Of a DNA stretch of 64,000 nucleotides, positions 34,701 through 44,244 are shown piece by piece. The translations under genes and the position numbers were made by a program. Numbering within the stretch: the stretch's first letter is position 1; every line of letters starts with the position of its first letter. The notes under the pieces are model-generated. The model was given only the letters and a program-made list of their open reading frames with translations. It was not told the origin of the DNA and searched no databases. This stretch comes from Lycium barbarum (lineage: Eukaryota; Streptophyta; Magnoliopsida; Solanales; Solanaceae), in the NCBI RefSeq assembly GCF_019175385.1, contig NC_083339.1, forward strand, positions 78,078,307 to 78,142,306. The letters run 5' to 3'.

Positions 34701-36504
34701 GATAAACATAACCCTTGGCTATCATCTTCCTTGCCTTGAGGTAAGAAATAAACCTGCCCTTTGGAGATACTGTATTACCCTTCCATTCAAGCACGGGCGC
34801 TCCCGGAAATTGGAATTGGACCACTTTTGTGCGGCAATCAACGTTTGCATAACACGACGCCAACCAATCCATACCCATGATTACATCGAAATATACCATT
34901 TTTAGCTCAATCAAGTCAGCTTTGGTCTGACGATCACATACCATCACAACACAATTTTTGTACACTTGTCTTGCTATCACGGGATCACCAACCGGAGTGA
35001 GTACCTTAAAGGGTCTAATTGACTCGGGTTTCACCCCAATACAACCAGCAACATATGAAGTAATATAAGAGAATGTAGAACCCGGATCTATCAATGCATA
35101 CACATCACGGGAAAATATAGACAATATACCTGTAACTACATCCGGAGAGGACTCGAGATCCTGCCGTCCGGCTAAAGCATATACACAGGGCTGAGTGGCA
35201 CCTGAAGTAGATTCTGCCCCTCGGCCTCTACCTCGGCCTGCTGTCATCTGGGGAGTCTGCCCTACCGGGCGTACTGATGAAGAGCCAGCTGCTGAACCTG
35301 TAGGCTGAACTCCAACTCTGCTACTCATCGACAGGTAATCCCTCATCATATGCCCCACCTGACCACAAGTATAACAGGCATCCGAACCCTAACGACACTG
35401 TCCGGAATGTAATCTGCCGCATTGGTTGCATCGCGGCACTAGGGGTCTCCGCTGACTATAATCTTCCCTGAGATGGGAATCTGAAGCCCACGAACTCTGG
35501 CCTTGTCCTGAACGGAAAGAGCGATCAAATCTCTTACCTGCGAATCGAGGAGGTGCACTTGTCACTGACTGGCCTGAGTACCCAGAATATGCCTGCCTTG
35601 ATCCCCCTCTATGTTCACTGCTAGCTCCCATGGATCTGGCCCTCTTGCCTTATCTTCTATCGATATCATGGTCGCCTCTTTGTTGTTGTTGTCTCCCCTC
35701 CAAATTCTGTGCATGGGCCTGTATTCGAGAAATATCCATCCCGTCTTGCAAGGAAGCTGTCAAACAATCTCTGAATAAATGTGGCCCTAGGCCACTTACA
35801 AATCTATGTACCCGATCCCCCATGTCGGCCACAATAGCCGGGGCATATCTAGCCAAAGAATTAAATTGCAGGCCATACTCCCGGGCACTCATGTTTCCTT
35901 GCTTCAAATTTAGAAATCTATCCGCTCTAGCTCGGCGGACCTCGGGTGGAAATTAGTGACGAATAAAAGCATCTACAAACTCTTGCCAAATCGGAGGAGG
36001 CGCGTTCTCTCCTCTTGATAATACCCAATTGTTGTACCATAACATCGCCACATCCCAAAGTCTATACAATGCCAACTCCATGGATTCGGTCTCGGAGGCA
36101 TGGACAATCTTCAATGTCCTTAACATCTCATCTACGAAACTTTGCGGATCCTCATCCGGCTTTGACCCGAAGTATTCCGGAGGATTTAAACTCATAAAAT
36201 CACGGGCCTTGGTACTTGCTGCCCGCTCACTTGAACCCACATTTTGTCGATGTGCCTATGCGGCAACCAATTGTGTCAATAGGTGAATGGCCTCGGTCAT
36301 TTGTTGACCCGAAACAGCCAGAGGAGGAATTGGAGCTGGGGCTCCTCCTTGTTCTCCCACATTGGGCAGGGTAGAGGAAGTATTAGATGGGGCCTCGTTA
36401 TGCGATTCGCCTTCATCTATATTCACCGGAGGCTCTCTTTCTACCCGCCTCTTCGCCGTAGTCTTGCCCTTCTGGGCGGCTGTAGCCTTTCCCTTTGGCG
36501 GCAT
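31701..36504 (-). pseudogene. gag-pol: Element I gag-pol (gag, protease, RT, RNase H, integrase, chromodomain-like tail)
   Basis: Gag starts at the ATG at 36504 (MPPKGKATAA). Capsid (LNPPEYFGSKPDEDPQSF) and a CxxCxxxHxGQC plus [13 protein letters not shown] pair follow in one frame, broken by stops at about 36256, 35953, 35650 and 35389. From 35358 to 32566 the frame is open for 930 codons. Counting from the M at 35358: protease DPGST (D91), RT FIDD (424-427), RNase H D573/E610/D635/D678, integrase zinc site H790/H797/C827/C830, catalytic D860 and D921. A stop at 32566 precedes the integrase E (GKAERTIQ, about 32495). Near 32340 a small deletion shifts frame, and the rest, to 31701, holds the C-terminal domain (MRFGKKGKLSPRYIGPYK) and a chromodomain-like tail (VKVLWRNNNREEMTWE). 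The stops are mostly single-base changes. Confidence 0.93.
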
Positions 36505-36544
36505 TCTGAAATCATAACGCACTATTAGGGAGGATAAAATCTTA

Positions 36545-36710
36545 TACATGGCTCTATCGCACGATCCTATAGAAGAAAGAGGGTCAATTTTTCCTAAATG
36601 CGCTGTAGCCTCTTGTTTATTGATGTGGCGCGCAACACACCATAAACAAGACTCTACTAGACACGGCTTGTAGATACTTCCTAGGACCGAACTGCTCTGA
36701 TACCACTTTT
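36545..36710 (-). promoter_or_regulatory. Primer-binding site and conserved leader of element I
   Basis: PBS at 36694-36705 (TGGTATCAGAGC on the minus strand). Hairpin at 36611-36651: arms TCTTGTTTAT and ATAAACAAGA pair perfectly, six more pairs lie above a one-base bulge, and the 8-nt loop TTGCGCGC contains GCGCGC (36628-36633). Confidence 0.85.
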
Positions 36711-37222
36711 TTCACGACCCAGCTAGGGACCGTGACGGGTACCCGGGGATAACCACCGAGCACCGCTCGCTCTGTCGCTCATTTTACTCATTTAATGCTC
36801 TTTTTATCATCTTTATACTCATAGCGGAGGAAATCATATTTCATATGAAAAACATAAAATACTTTCATGTACGTGTGCCCTTAGGCTATCAAAATAATAT
36901 AGATATTTATACAGTAGTGAACTCGTGAGACTATCTAACCCGCACTGCGTATCTACGAGCCTCTACTGGAGTGCTGAACCTAGGGACGGGACAAGACCCC
37001 GTCATGCCCAAAACAATACATATACATGGCTATATATATACAAAAGAATAATCATAAGCACCTCTGGGACAATGGAGGGCTTCCAATCAGCTGACAACTA
37101 CTACGGATCTGGATCGAGCTTTCTTCTCAGTCTACCTGTGGGCATGAACACAGCGTCCAAAGAAAAAGGACGTCAGTACGAATATGGTACTGAGTATGAG
37201 AGGCATAAACAATGAAGTAAGA
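36710..37222 (-). mobile_element. 5' LTR of element I, 3' piece
   Basis: Plus strand starts TTTCACGACCCAGC, so the expected terminal TG has become TT. Contains the GACGGG..CCCGTC hairpin (about 36975-37000) and the hairpin module (37128-37195). Cut by J at TAAGA. Confidence 0.85.
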
Positions 37223-38015
37223 TGTTATACCCCGTATATTTATACATCGAATTATTCGCAAGCAAATCGACTCAAGTTGAAGGCGGAGTTATTTTCGGAC
37301 ACGAAATAGAAATCTTTAATTTTCAATTTTAATTAAAACATAAATTGTTTATAAATTTTTTTTAGTGTAAAAATATTATTGGATATTAGGGATTAATTAA
37401 TTGTGATTAGATTACTAAGTAAGAATTAGTGATTTATTAATTTAATTATTGAGAGTGGGCCCCACCCGAAAAAAAATAAAAATAAAACAAGTCAAGAAAA
37501 TAATTTAATGAGTCACAAGGAAGGGGAGGGGGGGGGGGTACGTGTCTATACATGGGAAACCATATATAGGTTGTTGGCAAGTGAAGAAATCAACACTTGA
37601 TTTCATTTTTGCAAAAAATTTTGCTTAAGAAAAAAAACAAAAAGAGCAGCCATGGCTGCTACTGTTCACGGCCAGCCATGGCTGTTTTAAAAAAAAAAAA
37701 AATTTGCTTTGATTTAATTCCAAGGTGATTTACAAGTTCAAGGAGGTAATAGAAACATTGGATATTGAATCGAGGAAGAAGAAATTGCGAAATTGGAGCA
37801 ATTAAGAGTAGAAATTTCTTCGAGAAAATTAAGGTAAGATTTTCTTGTTTTATGGTGTAATTGTGTTAATAGTGTTGTGATGGAGTTATTAAAATTTGAT
37901 TGGACGAAATTGGAATTAAGAAAATGTATGAAATCGACGTTATAGGGAATTGTGGGTTGAAATGGATATAGAAAGGTTGTTGGGTTGTTAGAATTGTTAT
38001 GGGATGAATTGTGAG

Positions 38016-38053
<38 letters not shown>

Positions 38054-39820
38054 CTGTTGTTGGTATTTCAATGTTAACAGGAGAATAATTGGAAATTCGG
38101 GTTAGGCGAATATATAGGAGAAATGCTGCCCGATTTTCGTTAAATCCTTAATAATGAAAAACCCTAAACTAGAATGTATAGGTTAAAGAACAAGTTCTAT
38201 AAAGCGATGGGCTACGAATTTACGAGCTAAAAAGTATTGCTACTGACGATAACATTACTTTTATGTTAAATAGGCTAAAAGAGCGACAAAGCGAACGGTT
38301 TTGCGATTAGTCGTCAACAGGTATGTAAAGTTGTCCCTTCTTTCTTTTGGCATGCCTTAGATTTAAGTGATGAATGATATGAACTTTGGGATAACTCTAT
38401 TCATAAGTTCCAAGTGTGATTCATGATTCTTCTTCACTTCTTGATGCTAGAACTCTTAAGTGATTGAGTTTCCCCCCGAGTCCTCTATACATTGGATAGT
38501 AGTTGGTGTGTGAAAGTTCCTATTCTTAAAGACTCTGTAATGATTAATGTCCTTGACTTCCAACAATTGTTTTGCATTATCTTCGCACATGACGTATGAT
38601 TCCTAAGGCTTTATTTGGTATAGTTCTTATTGACATCCATACTTACCATGACTATTGTCTTGATATTCGAGTGTTAGTTAGTCCACTTATTCTGTTGAGT
38701 CTCAGATGATGATGTTGTTGCATATAGTTGCTCATGATATTCTACTACTGCTTACTGTTATTGTATCATTCACCGAGTCCCGGGCCGGGTATGTTATCGT
38801 GCACAGTGTTGCTGCATTATTCACCGAGTCCCTTACTAGAGGGCCGGGTACGGTATATGTATATGATGATATGATTATGGCACCGAGTCCCATGATGGGC
38901 CGGGTACGGTATACGTGTACACGACATTATTAACCGAGTCCCTTACTAAAGGGCCGGGTGCGGTATATATATATATATATGATGATATGATGATATGATA
39001 ATATGACTTTATTCACCGAGTCCCATAATGGGCCGGGTACGGTATATGATGATATGATGATATGATAATATGATCTTATTCACCGAGTCCCATAATGGGC
39101 CGAGTATGGTATATGATAATGATAAGCATGATGGTATTTCGTAAGGCACAGGTACAATGATTTCTTGAGTATCATACTTGTCCCCTGGAATCTCTACTTC
39201 AGTTATGATCCTTTTTACTGTATTTCATGCTTTATATACTCTGTACATATTGCGTACTGACCCCCTTTCTCCGGGGGGCTGCGTTTCATGCCCGCAGGTA
39301 CAAATAGCTAGTTGGTGACCCCTCAGCATAGGACTCCTACTCAGCTGTTTTGGGAGAGCTCCGTTGTTCTAGAGCCTAGACTTTTGGCATAAATCTTATG
39401 ATATATGCATATATGTTTATCCAGGGGTACGGCGGGGCCCTGTCCTGTCATATTTCGCTATTCGTACTCTTAGAGGTCTGTAGACATATGTGTGGGTTGT
39501 GTATGAGTTCTGTTCAGCTATGTCTATACGATGTGCTGTGGTATGATGTTCGTCTATAGTGGTAGCCTTGTCGGTTTACATATGATATTGATATGTGATG
39601 GCAGCCTTGTCGGCTTGCGTTTTATTTCATGATATGATTAGTTGTGACTCCTCAGGAGACAGTTGATCTGGAAATATATATATATGACGATGTTACGAAC
39701 TTTGGAGTTCCTTTATAAGTTTTCGTATTGTCGTAGTTTCAGTTTGATTATTTTTAACAGGTTCATATACGGGTGTCCAGTTCGGGCACTAGTCACGGCC
39801 TACGGGGTTGGGTCGTGACA
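37223..39820 (+). mobile_element. 5' LTR of element J (2598 bp)
   Basis: Starts TGTTATACCCCGTATATTT and ends GGGTTGGGTCGTGACA. Contains AAG|GTAAGATTTTC (37834), a TA microsatellite (about 38020-38050), the GAAATGCTGCC motif (about 38121), CAG|GTATGT (38321), six CACCGAGTCC tandem units (38771-39114) and the hairpin module ending at an acceptor-like CGCAG (39296). Confidence 0.93.
38771..39114 (+). repeat. Tandem repeat in the J 5' LTR, six units of about 50-80 bp
   Basis: Units start CACCGAGTCC at about 38771, 38822, 38881, 38931 (degenerate), 39014 and 39081, continue into GGGCCGGGTACGGTATA, and are separated by TATATGATGATATGA-like spacers of varying length. GGGCC..GTCCC-type complementarity can pair within each unit. 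Confidence 0.85.
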
Positions 39821-39824
39821 AAAG

Positions 39825-39990
39825 TGGTATCAGAGCAGTTCGTCCTCGAAGTGTCTACAGACCGTGTCTAGTAGAGTCTTGTTTATCGGTGTGTTGTGCA
39901 CCACATCTATAAACAGGAAGCTACGAGACATTTAGGATGTTACCTTTCTTTCATATCTAAGATCGTGCGATAGAGCCCAGCCATAGGAAA
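39825..39990 (+). promoter_or_regulatory. Primer-binding site and conserved leader of element J
   Basis: PBS TGGTATCAGAGC at 39825-39836. Hairpin at 39878-39917: 15 of 16 stem positions pair (two G-U), and the 8-nt loop TTGTGCAC contains GTGCAC (39896-39901). It is followed by a GATCGTGCGATAGAGCC phrase shared with E, I, H and C. Confidence 0.85.
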
Positions 39991-42900
39991 TGAAATCCCT
40001 TATACTAACCTTTGATTTCAGCTGAAGAACGACATCCACAGAAAAATAAAAGTGACTGATGATATTGGAAGCTACACAGAAGGGGCATGTCGGATAAGGT
40101 AAGAATATTGAGATATGATTGAAATTTAAAGTTGAAGGATGAAAGAGAAGGTAGATGGAAAGGTATAACAGGACAGATCGTTAAAGGATCAGGTACGTCT
40201 CGAGGTGCGATATGTGAGGTAAGTCCTGAAACCTTTATACTTTTACTGGAAATTGGGAGCCCTGTGTGGCTATGATACGATAGGATATATGTGTATATAT
40301 GTTGGCCCTGTGAGGCATTGTTGGTATTTCCTGCGTGCAGGTTCTGGGATAGTAAGAAGTACAGGGGAAATTCTGCCTAAATTTTCCCAGAAGTAAGAAA
40401 AAGGAAGAGAATGAGATATAAGTTCATAATATGTTTTGAAGGTTGATTCAGACAAGGTAAATTTATTATGTTGGACTAAAGCTTTAAGAAATACCCCCAC
40501 GTCATCCATAAGAGGCATCATTCTTATTTGGGAGACCTTGTTTTGAAGAAGCATATATGAGCAGCGAATTCGCAATTCATTTGAACGGACAAGAATATGT
40601 TCCAACCACATTTTGCCTTAGAAAAAGCTCATGTTGTAGGAACAAAAAACGTCCAGCAATTAAGTTTCACTTTATTGGAAGAGTACAAAGAAAACAACAA
40701 GTAGTTTGTGAACTATGTGAATCAAACACTAGAAATCCTGTGATGCTTGTCGGATTCTAGTTTTCTTCTGGTGGTGGTTGGAGAATGCTCCATAGTAACA
40801 TTTTATTAGTTCTTAATCAACTAATTGGAGATGGAATTTGTGGAGGGAAAACTCAAACTTGTGTGTTGTCTAGGATCATGTATTTCATATGTTGTTGGCG
40901 AAATGCTAGGATGATTCGGAAGGGCTTGTGATACTAAGGGATGATTTAGAAAAAGGTGGCAACTCGTAACAGAATATTTTACTGAGGTATCGAGTGGACC
41001 GATAATTAGGGATAAATTACGACGAGTTTATAGTTAAAAGGAGTAATAGTATGACTGAGATAAAAGTACGGAGAAGGAATAATTGTGACAAGTCATGGAA
41101 ATATTGATACGACAGCTTGTGAGATACTAAGGGTAGGATCGATCAGAAAGGGTGAAGGGTTAAGTACGCCTAGTCCGCAGAATGTAATTAAAACATAGTA
41201 AGAATCGCGAATAAGATTAAGAAGTGTTACGTTATAGGGTGGATTACGAACAGGATGTGATGTGAATACCATAAGGATTGCTCTAGAAATGAGTACAGCC
41301 TAGCAAGGAAGGAACTAAAGGATATGATGTGGTTAGTGTGAAATGGAAAAAGCAGATGTAGAATGAATAAGAAAGACCTACAAGTCCTATAGGGAAAGTT
41401 CAGAATAGAAGTCAAGTGGTAACGAAAGTAAAAGCGAGCACAGGAAGAGAAGAAGTTAATTGAAAGAAGAAGATAGGAAGAAAGCGAGTGGGATTACAGG
41501 GTAGCGATGTGTTATGACGAGTATAGCTAACAAAAAGAGTAATATAAGCGACAGAGTTGTGAAAGACCAACTTAAAGGAAGATGAACAATGAGATAGAAT
41601 GAATGCCAGAAATGACTGGTATGATAAGAACAAATAGGGATGAACAGAATATACTATGAAAATAAGAAAAGGGTTATGTAGAAGTATTGTTTTCTGAAGT
41701 ATACAGGAGTAGTCTAAGAATCCTCGTGTACAGAATAATAGATGGACATAGACTGGAGAAATGAAAGGAATACTAAAGGAAGCACTCAAGACAGACGTAA
41801 TTAATTAAGTATGAGTATAGGACAAAAGGAAAATATATAGCTATGAACTTAAGGTGTAGTATGATGAGAAGGTGATAAGAAAAGACCTCTATTAAGACGA
41901 ATTTGATATGATTTTGAGTAAGTTAGAAGTTAGCGTTGGGTATACAACAAGGATGAAAAAGCAGGAGGAATAAAGGAGTACTGCATGTGTATGACTGCAC
42001 CTCGGAAATAGTGAAATCCTTAAAGGACAAGGATTGCGGATTTGCAAAACAACTGAGGTATTGTGAATTTATTAGAAGAAACAGATGATATCCGTTGGGG
42101 TAAAAATGGTGTTATAGAAAAGCTTGGGACACATGTCATCAGAATATAAGTGCTACCGAATGAAGAATTTGAAACGAATATAAGCACTAGCTAATCACTG
42201 ATCGGAATAAATGGAATGTGGCTTTGGATAAATTGCTACATTAATTATATTACTTGAGTACCAACCATCAGATGAGATTTTGTACTATATATTGAAAGTT
42301 CTCATCGCCTCGTGACTGTGTTAAGGTTTCGTACATGGGTAATCTAAGTTATAAATTATAAATAAAAGACATAAGGATGGTACAGTATACCAAGCGAATT
42401 GAAAATAAAAGGGGATCGGATGAATGTGAGATTAGAAATAGGGACATAGAGCAGAATATAATAGATAATGATGTAAGTACACCCAAAAGGGGGGAAGCGG
42501 ATGAGAGAAATGCAAGTGTAAGACGAAAACAACTGACATTGCAATTGTGGATACTTAAACTTCAAGTGAGATCCCTTGCTGAAACAAGTCAAGGAGATTT
42601 GAAAGCCAGCAACAAACGGATAGAAGTCAGGATGGTATTTGAGATAGTGCTGAGAATTATTGGTAAAGATCTTGGATAATATGACATTAGACAGTGGGTG
42701 CTTATAAAAAGGAAGAATACGACAAGAAAAGGGTAACGATTAACTTAAGAGATATTATAAAGGGTAGCAATATTATACTAGATTAGAGGTTAAGAGGTTG
42801 GCAACGGAGTTATTGGCTAATGATATTGTGACATGTTAGTAGCAAAGGAGAAAGGATAGGAAATCCCTCCTATAGAAGGATATGAGAAAATCAAATGGTG

Positions 42901-44208
42901 AATAGAGGAAGGGAAAGACATGTAAAGCAGAATAAGCTAGGAGAAAGAAAGGCTATGACTAAAGTTGGATGCACTTTGTACAAATTGTACAAGAATAGTT
43001 ATACAATCTACGAATACTTGTATACTAAGAACGAGATCAAGTGAGTACCTTATAAGAAGAGTAAGAATTCAGTAACAAAAATTTGGTTGCGATACCTCGG
43101 ATACTTCAGAGAAAGGTATAAGGTGGTTTGAGACAAAACTACGGAGATATAATTAGTACTGAGGGAAAAAGTCATAGTTGAGCCTTGATATCAGTCGAAA
43201 GATATAAGAGAAGAATGTAGCACCTGTATAAAGACTAGCGAGGCAACGCTAAGGTATTTACTGGGCTGATTTGAGCACCTACACATACTTGTGTAAAGAT
43301 TGCAATAGGATATGTGATAGGAGAACTAAGAGCAAATTTAAGTAAAGGGGCAATACAAGAGTTTGAAGTAAAGATAAAGAAACGACCCGAGATAATGTGC
43401 CTAAAATATTACAAGTTGAAATAAGGGAAGTTTTGAAATGATTTAACCGAGACAATCAGAATAAGCGGGTTACTGGATGACAGTAAAGTTATAATATGAG
43501 GGAACCCTAGCGCTATTTTATAGCCAATCCTAAGGATCGAGAGCAAAAAGTAAAAACAAATGATAGTTAAAGACGCTTAAAAGAAAGTCAGAAAGTGACA
43601 CATGATGCTGAGGATTCCAGAATACGGACTATAACAACAGATTAAAGCAAGGATATTGGAGTGGAAAAATGTTTACCTCTGGGAAAATTTCGTTTTATTC
43701 GTAGAACCTACGAAGGGTCTACATGTTACTAGAGGCATGCAATACTTCAAGGATATTAAAGCCTAATGAGCCGACGAGGGGCGTCTGCACGTTATAAAAA
43801 TATTATTTGAAGATTAAGAGGTAAGATGAAGGAAACGATATCTTAAGAGAGTAACTATAGAAAAATAAAGAGTCGAGTCATGACTACATGCACCATGAGT
43901 ACAAGTCCGGATCAATCAACGATAGTACAACTGAACAGAATGCAGATAAGAGAGACAGTAACACTTCAGCAGAACAGCCCGAAATACAGCTGACAACAAA
44001 CTGCAAAATAAAGAGAAGAGTAAAGGCAATGACGTGGAATAATTACCTCGAGAAGCAACAGAAGGGGGAGATATTACAGGAATGACTATGTAGAGGCCTG
44101 GAATGCGTTATAATGAATTATAGCGAATCGACCAATGAAAGAGGTATGTGAAGGGCATAATTAGATAAGAAAACACTTGAGGAGGTATTGGGGATTCAGG
44201 ATCAGTTT
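39991..44208 (+). other. Non-coding interior of element J
   Basis: No retroelement protein signature on either strand; the frames are short, and those on the minus strand are Phe/Leu/Ser-rich as expected from the complement of purine-rich sequence. The plus strand looks strongly A/G-rich over much of the stretch. Confidence 0.7.
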
Positions 44209-44244
44209 AACATTCGAGGACGAATGTTCTAAAGGGGGGAAGGA
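44209..44244 (+). promoter_or_regulatory. Inverted repeat and polypurine tract of element J
   Basis: AACATTCG-AGGA-CGAATGTT (44209-44228), then CTAAAGGGGGGAAGGA, directly before the 3' LTR. Confidence 0.88.

Noticed and set aside
38771..39114. Possible CRISPR array from regularly repeated CACCGAGTCC units
   Set aside because: Units vary in length and sequence, spacers are themselves repetitive, there are no cas genes, and the context is a plant LTR.
39825..39836. Possible tRNA-Met gene from the TGGTATCAGAGC match
   Set aside because: Only the 12-nt primer-binding complement is present; no cloverleaf surrounds it.
41412..41789. 125-codon minus-strand hydrophobic frame in element J
   Set aside because: Phe/Ser/Leu-rich composition is what the complement of purine-rich DNA gives; no domain, and neighbouring sequence is non-coding.
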